From assembly GCA_900766655.1 (NCBI GenBank), contig CAAFWE010000280.1, forward strand, positions 1 through 13,393: a DNA stretch of 13,393 bases, in the 5' to 3' direction. The stretch is from an uncultured Alistipes sp. (GTDB taxonomy: Bacteria > Bacteroidota > Bacteroidia > Bacteroidales > Rikenellaceae). Shown here piece by piece: positions 5,754 to 13,393 of the stretch. The notes beneath the pieces were generated by a model that had not been told where the DNA came from, made no database searches, and saw only the letters and a list, made by a program, of their open reading frames with translations. Each line of letters opens with the position of its first letter. Position 1 is the stretch's first letter. Position numbers and translations under genes: made by a program.

Positions 5754-6569
5754 ATGGGCTTTATTCCATTCACCTTTATAGACTTTCTTGATATTCTGCT
5801 TGTTGCGGGATTCCTCTTCATTGTCTATCGTGCAATGAGGGGCACCAACGCACCATACATTATGGTGGGAATCGTGATGGTCTATTTGGCTTGGGTGATT
5901 GTCAAGGCTCTGAATATGGAGCTTCTGTCGACCATTCTCGGACAGATTATCAGCGTGGGAGTAATTGCCCTGCTTGTGATATTCCAGCCCGAGTTGCGTC
6001 GCTTCCTATTCAAGATTGGAATGCGACAAAAGGAGCTCGACTTTCTTACTCGCATATTCTCGCTCAGGAGCAAGCAGGACTACACCAACTTTTCGCCCAT
6101 CACATCGGCTTGTATGGAGATGAGCGACGAGAAGGTGGGCGCACTGATTGTATTCCGTCGCAAGGATGATCTTCAGTTTGTCATCGAGAGTGGTATCTCG
6201 GTTGATGCAAACATCACCCGTTCGCTTATCAAGAACATATTCTTCAAGAATGCACCTCTGCACGACGGAGCTATTGTCATCGACAACAACCGCATCGTTG
6301 CAGCCAAGTGTATCTTGCCCGTTACACAGAGCGATGTGCCAAAGAGTTTGGGTACACGCCATCGCGCCGCTATCGGCATCAGCGAGATGACCGATGCTGT
6401 GGTGCTGGTCGTATCGGAGGAGACTGGCAAGATTAGCATCATCAAGGGCGGCAAGGCCGAGTCGAACATCGATCATCAGCGACTTAACGCTCAGCTGAAG
6501 GAGGCACTCGAGGAGTACGATGACGAGGATAAACCAAAGATCGACACCCCAACCGATGTACAAGAGTAG
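5754..6569 (+). CDS. cdaA: Diadenylate cyclase CdaA (c-di-AMP synthase)
   Basis: A 271-residue membrane enzyme condensing two ATP into cyclic di-AMP, a second messenger that controls potassium and osmolyte balance and wall homeostasis in many bacteria. Three N-terminal transmembrane helices (about 11-27, 34-53, 62-78) are followed by a linker helix (about 80-105) and the DisA_N/DAC catalytic domain. The domain shows GALIVF at 129-134, ESG at 145-147, the DGA motif in LHDGA (Asp171-Gly172-Ala173) and the RHR motif (202-204) followed by AAIGIS. All residues expected in an active cyclase are present. The acidic C-terminal tail (EEYDDEDK) is variable in the family. The purine-rich AGGGTAGGGAG before the ATG is an unusually Shine-Dalgarno-like sequence for this phylum. 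In many Bacteroidales the cyclase gene sits beside folP; here the upstream neighbour is the Skp-like lipoprotein. Confidence 0.95.
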   Translation: MGFIPFTFIDFLDILLVAGFLFIVYRAMRGTNAPYIMVGIVMVYLAWVIVKALNMELLSTILGQIISVGVIALLVIFQPELRRFLFKIGMRQKELDFLTRIFSLRSKQDYTNFSPITSACMEMSDEKVGALIVFRRKDDLQFVIESGISVDANITRSLIKNIFFKNAPLHDGAIVIDNNRIVAAKCILPVTQSDVPKSLGTRHRAAIGISEMTDAVVLVVSEETGKISIIKGGKAESNIDHQRLNAQLKEALEEYDDEDKPKIDTPTDVQE

Positions 6570-6610
6570 GTGGGGTAGAGATATAGCAAACACATAAACC
6601 TTTGAAAGTT

Positions 6611-8074
6611 ATGAAAAGGGGATTCGATAACGAGAAATATCTGCGTATACAATCCGAGCAGATCAAGAAGCGCATCGCGCAGTTTGGCGACAAGCTCTAC
6701 TTGGAGTTTGGAGGTAAGTTATTCGACGACCACCACGCCAGTCGCGTGTTGCCAGGTTTTGCACCTGACAGCAAGTTGCAGATGCTCTTGCAGTTGAAGG
6801 ACGAGGCCGAGATGATTCTCGTAATCAGCGCATTGGACATCGAGAAGAACAAGATGCGTGGCGACTTGGGCATCACCTACAACGAGGATGTATTACGCCT
6901 CAAGGGTGAGTTCGAGCGCATTGGACTCTGCGTGAGCGGAGTGGTCATCACCCACTACAATGGTCAGTCGAGTGCCGATGCCTATCGCAAGCGTTTGGAG
7001 CGTCAAGGTATCAATGTCTACTACCACTACACCATCGATGGCTATCCCCACAATGTAGCTCTCATCGACTCGGACGAGGGCTTTGGCAAGAACGACTATG
7101 TCGAGACCTCGCGTCCGCTCGTTTTCGTAACTGCACCAGGCCCAGGTAGCGGCAAGATGGCGGTATGTTTGAGCCAGCTTTACCACGAAAACAAGCGCAA
7201 CATCAAGGCCGGCTACGCCAAGTTCGAGACCTTCCCCGTATGGAATCTACCGCTCAAGCACCCTGTGAATGTGGCCTACGAGGCTGCCACAGCTGACTTG
7301 AACGATATCAATATGATTGACCCATTCCACCTCGAGGCCTATGGCACAGTAGCATCGAGCTACAACCGCGACATCGAGATTTTCCCAGTGCTGAACACCC
7401 TCTTCGAGGCGATATATGGCGAGAGTCCATACAAGTCACCAACCGATATGGGCGTAAATATGATTGGCTTCTGCTTCGACGACGAGGAGGCTTGTTGTGC
7501 AGCTGCCAAAGACGAGGTGATTCGTCGCTACTACTACGCACTCTGCAATCTCGCACAGAAGGGCGACAACGAGCACGAGGTGAACAAGCTGTCGCTCATT
7601 ATGAAGCAGGCGAAGCTGACCACAGCAGATCGCAAGACTACGGTGGCAGCCAATGAGCGCAGAGAGAAGGATGGAGTACCTTGCTCGGCTATCGAGCTAC
7701 AAGACGGAACAATCATCACCGCAAGCACAAGTTCCCTCTTGGGCCCAAGTGCCGCTTTGTTGCTCAATGCAGCTAAGCATCTGGCGGGTATTCCACACGA
7801 TGTGAAGTTGATACCCGAGAGTATGATTAAGCCTATCCAAAAGACCAAGGTAGAGTTGTTACACGGTGGCAATCCACGACTCCACACCGACGAGGTATTG
7901 GTGGCATTGTCGATGCTTAGCATCACCGACGAAAACTGCAACAAGGCACTCGAGCAACTTCCGAAACTCGATGGTTGTCAGGTACATTCTACCGTTATGC
8001 TCAGCGAGGTCGACCACAAGATATTCAAGAAATTGGGCATCGGACTCACCTGCGACCCAGTAGCAAAGGAGTAA
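6611..8074 (+). CDS. DUF1846 family protein
   Basis: A 487-residue cytoplasmic protein starting at ATG 6611 (MKRGFDNEKY). A TTG three codons upstream is in frame, but the ATG is the more natural start and gives the usual family N-terminus. No signal peptide or membrane helix is seen. I recognise it as the DUF1846 family by its overall sequence: opening GFDNEKYLRIQSEQI, YLEFGGKLFDDHHASRVLPGF, then VISALDIEKNKMRGDLGITY, HYTIDGYPHN, the glycine-rich loop APGPGSGKMAV (about 175-185, P-loop-like but without the first Walker glycine and with Met in place of Ser/Thr), and LGPSAALLLNAAKHLAGIP near the end. Members have been crystallised in structural genomics work, but I know of no assigned reaction. 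It follows cdaA after 41 bases without a clear promoter, so it may belong to the same transcript. Confidence 0.9.
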   Translation: MKRGFDNEKYLRIQSEQIKKRIAQFGDKLYLEFGGKLFDDHHASRVLPGFAPDSKLQMLLQLKDEAEMILVISALDIEKNKMRGDLGITYNEDVLRLKGEFERIGLCVSGVVITHYNGQSSADAYRKRLERQGINVYYHYTIDGYPHNVALIDSDEGFGKNDYVETSRPLVFVTAPGPGSGKMAVCLSQLYHENKRNIKAGYAKFETFPVWNLPLKHPVNVAYEAATADLNDINMIDPFHLEAYGTVASSYNRDIEIFPVLNTLFEAIYGESPYKSPTDMGVNMIGFCFDDEEACCAAAKDEVIRRYYYALCNLAQKGDNEHEVNKLSLIMKQAKLTTADRKTTVAANERREKDGVPCSAIELQDGTIITASTSSLLGPSAALLLNAAKHLAGIPHDVKLIPESMIKPIQKTKVELLHGGNPRLHTDEVLVALSMLSITDENCNKALEQLPKLDGCQVHSTVMLSEVDHKIFKKLGIGLTCDPVAKE

Positions 8075-8117
8075 CGGAGGCGAGCAAAGAGCGGAATATC
8101 GCTTTTATAGCAGAACT

Positions 8118-8149
8118 AAAGGCTGTCACAACTTGGTTGGACAGCCTTT
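8118..8149. terminator. Hairpin terminator between convergent genes
   Basis: A perfect 10-bp stem AAAGGCTGTC (8118-8127) with GACAGCCTTT (8140-8149) around a 12-base loop. It lies between two genes that point at each other. The A-rich left flank and T-rich right arm mean it could stop transcription from both sides. Confidence 0.82.
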
Positions 8150-8174
8150 ATTCGTTATGCGATTCACTATCAGC

Positions 8175-11100
8175 CTACTCCTGCTGGCGAGTTAGCACGA
8201 TAGGAACTTTGTTCGATGCCAATTGATACAAGAGATCCAAATCGACGGTTACTGGCTCGCCATTCACCGTATAGTTGAAATTATAGGTTATGTTATCGCC
8301 ATTGGCATCGGTGATGGTGTAGTAGAAGTCGATTGGGTCATCCGTCCATGTATAGGTGTACTCCTCACGCAAGTTGAGCTCGAACTTACCATCCTGATAG
8401 ATTGTTGCTACACCAATACGCGCACCAGTACGCAGTCGCACAAACGCAATGAAGGCGTTGTGCGGAACTGGGTTACGAACACCATTCTCATCCTCATAGA
8501 AGATATTACCGAAGATATGTGATGTTTCTACATTAAATGTCTTATCCCAATAGACAATCCTATTCTTGTCGGTCGTGATATTAATATCGCCACCAGCAGT
8601 GATGGATGTCTTCTTGAATGGCAGCAACTTGCGCTCGCCGGTCTGATCGACACGCCCATTCACAGGCACCTTCTGACCAAACTTATTAAACTGATACTGC
8701 GCATTGTCTACATTTGCTACCAGATTGGTTGGGTCACCATACTCGCGTTCGTGCTCACGGTGACGGTCTACGGTGTAGATATAACGACCAGGGATTGTCG
8801 GGTGAGGGCGGAGTTTATCTACCCCCAACGTCGAGGAGTTATTCCCGGCCCTCCAATGCTCTGGATAGCGCAAGTAGTCGATTTCGAGCATAGGTGCGTC
8901 GATATATACCTCGAATGGATCGCCAAAGTTCTCGCCAAACGGATGTACCGAACAGTTATCGGAGCCTTGGAAACTTGTTATATCGAAGAGTATATCTACA
9001 CGTTGTCCAGGTTTGTACTGCAAGTAGACATCATCAACGTGCTCTGCAGTATCGCCGTTACGCAAGTTACTCAACAATTCGCCTGCTGCCGGAATATGCG
9101 TAGCATTCGAGCCATCAGCATCCGAAACACGCACCTGCGCTGCAAAACGGTACGGGCGATAGTGTGCTACATCGAAGATGATGGAACGATACTCATTACC
9201 CGCATACGGTTTGCTTTGATAATTCGTATCCAAGCTGTCGCGGCTATACGGAAAGGCATTATGACTCAATGAGTTATTCGACGCGATACGCACAACATCC
9301 TTATTGTTGGTACCATTGGTCAAGAGGTATATATTATAGGTTCCATCCGCCTGCAATCCATAACGCTCCGACCCTGTGTCTTTAAAATCGTGAGTTCTAA
9401 TCGCCATTACGCGACCATTTGTAGACCACGAATCCTCGTGTACATTAACAACGTCGCACTCCCAAGCCAGATTCTGAATCTCTTCGTAGTGGTCACTGTG
9501 GCTTGCGTAGTAGGCTCTATAATCACTAAACGTCTTTGTGTAGAGAAGAAATTCATCAGCTCCGTTACGATGCCACTCCTCGCTACCTGGATTGGCGGCG
9601 TGATTCAAAGCCACATACGAATTGTCGCTCCTACGCTCTTGAAGCATCAGTGTAAACACCAATGGATGCGCACGTTTCTGAGGCACAAACAGATAGTAGA
9701 GAGGCTGATCGTTGGCATACTGCGGAGGGTACTCCAACAGTCCATCGATGAACACACGTCGGTGCGCCTTGTTGGCAGAGGTAAACATAACATTCTTTGT
9801 GATGGTTTCGAAGAACGGCGCCTCGAGATGTACTGGCTCAACATCATCCTCGTCGTGTTGCAGAATCGACTTCATATGCAATCGGTGCTTACCTGGGCCC
9901 GTCACCGTATAGGCATACTTATAGTTGATACCTTCCCAATCTGTACCAAAGTAGCCCTCTTCGCCCTTGATATAGATTGGGAGTCGCTGGCCCGACTCGG
10001 AACGCACATCGAGGTGGTTGACCGACACAAGCACCGTAAATGGATATAAGGCATCAGGACAAGTCTCGGGAATGGTAAAGACTACGGTCACATACTCGTC
10101 GGCAACACCAAACACCTGCGACGACACCCACGATGGAGTAAACTGCTGGGTACGAATGACATAGATGGTTATTTCGCGCTGCAACTGACCGTGTTTTATA
10201 AGCAATGTTCCCACCTGCTGCTCGTTACCCTCATACATTGGGAAGAGGCGCACCATCACCGAGCCTTCGCCCGTTCTGGTGTTGTAGGTATTGGTGACAT
10301 TATCGTAGGCAACACCATTATCGAGCCATGTCACCGTAGGGGCCACCGAATCGCCCGATCCGTTCTTCGTGTATTTGTAAGGGAAGGTCCAGTTTGTACC
10401 TGCAAAGTCATCGCTACTAAGCACATACGAGGTCTGCTCCACCCACAATGTCTCCGTACCGTTCGATATCTCGTTCACCCACTCATCGATGGAAATCCAC
10501 GCATTGTTCGATGCTGGAGCGGTGAGAGCCTCCTCGAATGTATCCATTCCGTAGGTGAGCATTCCCGTAATATGGAGGTTGTAGTGGTGGTTACGACGCA
10601 ACATAAAGTTGGTACCATCGCTATGCTGCATCACTATACGGTAGTACTTGTCGTTGTCCTCGGTATGCACATCCGAAGGGGCGTGACCACGAATAATGAC
10701 ACTCACAAGCCTATCGCCCGAGTTCGAGCTCTCGAAGATATAGTCCTCGGGCTTGGTGTTGATATCGGTAATATCCGAAAGAAGTGCCTGATTGTTTGGC
10801 AAGGTGACAAACTCTTCGGTATTTTCCCAATCCGCTACGATATTGAAGTGGCGGTTTGGGTGGTGTGGAGCTACAGTACCGAAGGCTGGAATGTTCACTG
10901 TTCGATAACCCGTAACATGGAAGTATGGTGTCTCCCAATCATCGATTGTAACCTTTGCCTGGTTGCGAATCAGTTTCACGCCATTATGCACAACTCCACC
11001 TACCGTATAAGTCACATCGTGAAGTTGCTCGCTAATACTCTTGTCGGATGTGCTATCCATCTGGAAACGAGACCAGTAGACCAACATACCAGAGCCACCC

Positions 11101-11519
11101 TCCATATTTGCGATAACCATACTCTCGGTCTGACCTGGGAATTGCGACTCGTCGTAGAGTCCTTCGCTATGGTTACCGATAAAGTGGATAATCTGCGTAT
11201 GGTTAGGAATCGTAGCTGCAAATCGTCCCGAGTCGACGGAATCGGTCTTGAGCTGCGCCACCTCCGAACTGATGTAAAGACCAAACTCATTGAAACAGAA
11301 GAGGGTCATATTATTGAGATGCAGACCATCGGGATCGACTGTTCTTGTATTGACCGACTGCATATCCGAGATGTTGGCACTAAACTCCACATAGACATAT
11401 CCCTCGGGTACCTCGACCGGAGGTGTCTGTGGCACAATATCCTCGGTGGTATCTCGCTGGCACGAAATAGCACACGCCAACGCTATACACGCATATATTA
11501 TATATTGTATCTTTCTCAT
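8175..11519 (-). CDS. Large fimbrillin/Mfa-like lipoprotein of a type V pilus-like operon
   Basis: About 1114 residues. The start at 11519 is preferred over the ATG eight codons upstream because MRKIQYIIYACIALACAISCQ is then a complete lipoprotein signal with Cys20; the gene begins 13 bases after the upstream stop. The first ~330 residues show features of Mfa/FimA-type fimbrillins: a short TRTVD segment, LHLNNMTLFCFNEFG, NGVKLIRNQAKVTIDD (the LxRxxAKI pattern), EDYIFESSNSGDRLVSVIIRGH and YYRIVMQ...FMLRRNHHYNLHITG (the RNxxYxLxI pattern). A BACON/Ig-like beta segment follows at about 360-460, then several beta-rich regions of no recognised family, including RGD-free Asp/Asn-rich stretches. The C-terminal ~120 residues resemble a carboxypeptidase-regulatory/Ig-like fold. 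It is much longer than a 300-400 residue structural pilin, which suggests an accessory or tip component. Assignment to the DUF4906 group is possible but not certain. Confidence 0.82.
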   Translation of the reverse strand: MRKIQYIIYACIALACAISCQRDTTEDIVPQTPPVEVPEGYVYVEFSANISDMQSVNTRTVDPDGLHLNNMTLFCFNEFGLYISSEVAQLKTDSVDSGRFAATIPNHTQIIHFIGNHSEGLYDESQFPGQTESMVIANMEGGSGMLVYWSRFQMDSTSDKSISEQLHDVTYTVGGVVHNGVKLIRNQAKVTIDDWETPYFHVTGYRTVNIPAFGTVAPHHPNRHFNIVADWENTEEFVTLPNNQALLSDITDINTKPEDYIFESSNSGDRLVSVIIRGHAPSDVHTEDNDKYYRIVMQHSDGTNFMLRRNHHYNLHITGMLTYGMDTFEEALTAPASNNAWISIDEWVNEISNGTETLWVEQTSYVLSSDDFAGTNWTFPYKYTKNGSGDSVAPTVTWLDNGVAYDNVTNTYNTRTGEGSVMVRLFPMYEGNEQQVGTLLIKHGQLQREITIYVIRTQQFTPSWVSSQVFGVADEYVTVVFTIPETCPDALYPFTVLVSVNHLDVRSESGQRLPIYIKGEEGYFGTDWEGINYKYAYTVTGPGKHRLHMKSILQHDEDDVEPVHLEAPFFETITKNVMFTSANKAHRRVFIDGLLEYPPQYANDQPLYYLFVPQKRAHPLVFTLMLQERRSDNSYVALNHAANPGSEEWHRNGADEFLLYTKTFSDYRAYYASHSDHYEEIQNLAWECDVVNVHEDSWSTNGRVMAIRTHDFKDTGSERYGLQADGTYNIYLLTNGTNNKDVVRIASNNSLSHNAFPYSRDSLDTNYQSKPYAGNEYRSIIFDVAHYRPYRFAAQVRVSDADGSNATHIPAAGELLSNLRNGDTAEHVDDVYLQYKPGQRVDILFDITSFQGSDNCSVHPFGENFGDPFEVYIDAPMLEIDYLRYPEHWRAGNNSSTLGVDKLRPHPTIPGRYIYTVDRHREHEREYGDPTNLVANVDNAQYQFNKFGQKVPVNGRVDQTGERKLLPFKKTSITAGGDINITTDKNRIVYWDKTFNVETSHIFGNIFYEDENGVRNPVPHNAFIAFVRLRTGARIGVATIYQDGKFELNLREEYTYTWTDDPIDFYYTITDANGDNITYNFNYTVNGEPVTVDLDLLYQLASNKVPIVLTRQQE

Positions 11520-11532
11520 CTTAAGCAAGTTA

Positions 11533-13393
11533 TTAGAACGCATCTCTTACACAACGAATGGCGACATCGCTGACACTCCACTTATCGGCAGCCTCGCGCA
11601 CACCACTTGTATTCTTTGGGTTAAAGACAGGACCACTCGCACTCATATAGTAGCCACCATTGAGCAAGAAGTCGATTGCTGGTGCATCGACACCATCTCC
11701 ACCTTGAAGCTCCATAATAATCTTGAGCTCAGCCTCAGTTGGCAATCGCCAGTTATCATAGACCTGCCCCTTAGTTGCACCATCGTCATTCACATCGTCG
11801 ACCTCGACATAGTTCTTGCAGTGGTCGGCAAAGACAACCAATTTATTGCGGCTATTCATACCGCTCAGACCACTATAGGTACTGAGCACCGCACCAAGAC
11901 GCGAGGCGATGACAAACGACGGCGACACAAGTTTCGCATTATCATCATCATCTGCAGTAAAGCCATAGGAGTCAAGATTTGGACGCGCAATAATGTAATC
12001 ACCCGAAGTTGCCATCATTCGCACGTGGTAGTTTCGCACATTGTGCGTCTCGCAACTAGTGGTTCTACGCGACCAAGTAGACCTGGAGTAAGAGAAATAG
12101 TAGTAGTTGATGGCGTATCGCTTGCCATCTCGGTCGATATTTCCTCTCACTTTCGAGCAAGTCCAACCACGACTACTCTGCGAATAGGAGCTCGAATAGG
12201 TGTAACGCACAGTCTTCGTATTGGTATCTACGTTGTCGATAGTGGCAACACTCACAATGTGGTCTCCGTAATACTCGTATGTCGTAGGCAAATCGCCATC
12301 GGTAGTTTTGGTCGAGCAATTATCACGATAGTTGTGACCACCTGTAGTGCGATGATAGTAGTCGTCGCGATAGGAGTACCAAGGAAGTCCATTGGTAATG
12401 TAGATGAGAGGGTATTGCTCTACATCAATCACCTCGGTCAATCCCTCCTTATTCTTCACTTGTATCTTGAAGTAACGGATAGTGTTGTTAGTAGGTATAT
12501 CGCTATGAACAGTAATATTTCCCGATATTGCAGCTGCATCGACACTACCATAGATATTTTGCGTCTCACTGTTCGACAAGTTCACCTTCTTGCTATATTT
12601 GTCGAAATAGTGTCCACTATTGGCAACATAGCTAACAGTAACTGGCGACGATGACGAGAAATAAAGTTCATCGGTCAAGACATCGGTGTTGTACATATAG
12701 ATCTTATTCTTGTTGACCTTCAGATACTTAACCGTATTCTCGCCGCTGACTGGGAAATCCACAACCTGCCAAGGCGTAGTGAAGTACTCCAAATCCTCGA
12801 TAGTCTCGGGAGCGGTGTAATCCTCGGCACCTGGTGCATTGAGCTTGACACGCAAATCGTAGAGCGTATTTCGCTTGATGACATGCTTCGAGCTATTCTC
12901 CAATGGTCGGCTGATGGATATCTGATAGTAATTGTGGACATACTCCACTGGTTTGCTATCCTCGTCTTCCTGATAGATGATAGGCAACATCACAACCAAC
13001 GCAGTACCCTTGTAGAACACCTCGGCACTCTGCCAAGTGTGAGAGTAGCAGTAGGCAGTAATCTGCATATAGTAGTCACCATTTTCATCGCTCAAGAGTT
13101 GGAAATATGGACTCTGCGATATGGTAGGCGACTGCCAATATGGGCGCGAATCACCCTCGGTGAGAGGGTAGCCACCTTCGGCTGTTAGGGTGGTGCGGAA
13201 AGGCATATTTCGCAACAGATAACCCTGCGACTTAGACATCAAATCGGGCGAGAACGACACCTTGTCGCCTGGGCGTATGGTGACGATAATCTTTGCGGCA
13301 GCGCGTCGGAGCGTCACTTTGAGCGTCACATCGTCCTGCGATCCATCGTTTATCACCATGGCAGAGCCTTGCGCTGGCTCGTTAGCTCCGATG
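11533..13393 (-). CDS. Fimbrillin-like surface protein with C-terminal FISUMP domain, N-terminus beyond window
   Basis: Partial gene: the frame stays open through the right edge (codons for IGANEPAQGSA precede the Met at 13359), so that Met is internal and the signal peptide is not visible. Numbering from it: VTLRRAAAKIIVTI near 11-28 (fimbrillin LxRxxAKI pattern), YYQISISRP...HVIKRNTLYDLRVKLN near 144-173 (fimbrillin RNxxYxLxV pattern), an Ig/BACON-like repeat ending DVEQYPLIYITN near 312-323, then an unusual Tyr/Ser/Arg/Thr-rich stretch (about 325-450) with three Cys. From about 460 comes a C-type-lectin-like FISUMP/DUF1566-type domain: DNWRLPTEAELKIIMELQ (535-552), GGYYMSASG (568-576), SVSDVAIRCVRDAF at the end. 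Such a domain fits an adhesin at a pilus tip. The downstream lipoprotein gene follows after 13 bases, so both form one operon. Confidence 0.8.
   Translation of the reverse strand, partial: IGANEPAQGSAMVINDGSQDDVTLKVTLRRAAAKIIVTIRPGDKVSFSPDLMSKSQGYLLRNMPFRTTLTAEGGYPLTEGDSRPYWQSPTISQSPYFQLLSDENGDYYMQITAYCYSHTWQSAEVFYKGTALVVMLPIIYQEDEDSKPVEYVHNYYQISISRPLENSSKHVIKRNTLYDLRVKLNAPGAEDYTAPETIEDLEYFTTPWQVVDFPVSGENTVKYLKVNKNKIYMYNTDVLTDELYFSSSSPVTVSYVANSGHYFDKYSKKVNLSNSETQNIYGSVDAAAISGNITVHSDIPTNNTIRYFKIQVKNKEGLTEVIDVEQYPLIYITNGLPWYSYRDDYYHRTTGGHNYRDNCSTKTTDGDLPTTYEYYGDHIVSVATIDNVDTNTKTVRYTYSSSYSQSSRGWTCSKVRGNIDRDGKRYAINYYYFSYSRSTWSRRTTSCETHNVRNYHVRMMATSGDYIIARPNLDSYGFTADDDDNAKLVSPSFVIASRLGAVLSTYSGLSGMNSRNKLVVFADHCKNYVEVDDVNDDGATKGQVYDNWRLPTEAELKIIMELQGGDGVDAPAIDFLLNGGYYMSASGPVFNPKNTSGVREAADKWSVSDVAIRCVRDAF

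Noticed and set aside
6597..6604. AACCTTTG as a promoter -7 box for the DUF1846 gene
   Set aside because: It lacks the initial TA and lies only six bases before the start codon, too near for a normal leader.
6602..6610. TTG at 6602 as start of the DUF1846 protein
   Set aside because: An ATG nine bases later gives a more natural N-terminus, and nothing supports initiation at the TTG.
10191..11573. Long + strand open frame (460 codons) opposite the large lipoprotein gene
   Set aside because: The translation is rich in His, Ile, Val, Arg and Cys without any domain, and mirrors the codon pattern of the - strand gene, whose product has a lipoprotein signal and fimbrillin motifs. It is an antisense shadow.
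11446..12654. + strand open frame of 402 codons opposite the FISUMP protein
   Set aside because: Same reasoning: low-complexity Ile/Val/Thr-rich translation and no recognisable family, while the opposite strand encodes coherent domains. It also crosses the boundary of two real genes.
13357..13359. ATG at 13359 as true start of the right-edge gene
   Set aside because: The reading frame continues open to the window edge, and a surface protein should have a signal peptide, which is absent after this Met.
8175..13393. A diversity-generating retroelement inside the window
   Set aside because: No reverse transcriptase-like frame and no second near-copy of the C-terminal coding segment can be seen here; kept only as a hypothesis to test outside the window.

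Overview
The window looks like chromosomal DNA of a member of the Bacteroidales (phylum Bacteroidota). The signs are promoters of the TTTG-N19-TAnnTTTG type, Bacteroidota-type gene families (HU-CCDC81/SPOR fusion, GxDLY-type SGNH hydrolase, Skp-like lipoprotein, fimbrillin/Mfa-like lipoproteins), weak or absent Shine-Dalgarno sequences, and lipoprotein signal peptides. A relative of Alistipes/Rikenellaceae is plausible but this is only a guess. Bases 1-19 are not biological: they match the 3' end of the Illumina TruSeq adapter, so the sequence is the raw end of an assembled contig.

Left block, + strand (20-3273): a 5'-truncated sensor histidine kinase, then lgt (prolipoprotein diacylglyceryl transferase), a membrane protein with an N-terminal HU-CCDC81-like domain and a C-terminal SPOR domain, and a small GtrA-family membrane protein. 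They are separated by 11, -1 and 3 bases and look like one envelope-related operon.

Middle (3274-3881): a consensus promoter drives a complete tRNA-Ser(GCU) gene with a strong hairpin terminator. Behind it lies about 300 bp of repeats: two further copies of the last ~18-20 bases of the tRNA, a second copy of the terminator hairpin with its loop reverse-complemented, a long inverted repeat and a third, different terminator. This is the most unusual structure in the window and resembles a worn-down tRNA-associated integration or duplication site.

Centre-right, + strand (3882-8149): a secreted SGNH/GDSL hydrolase with its own promoter and terminator; then a Skp/OmpH-like lipoprotein, the diadenylate cyclase cdaA (c-di-AMP synthesis) and a DUF1846 protein, in one direction with short gaps. 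A hairpin terminator at 8118-8149 separates these genes from the convergent block that follows.

Right block, - strand (8175-13393): two large surface proteins of the fimbrillin/Mfa (type V pilus) kind in one operon. The first is cut by the window end and carries a C-terminal FISUMP/C-type-lectin-like domain; the second is a 1114-residue lipoprotein. I see no clear new defence or enzymatic system. The best leads are the tRNA-tail repeats and the pilus adhesin pair.
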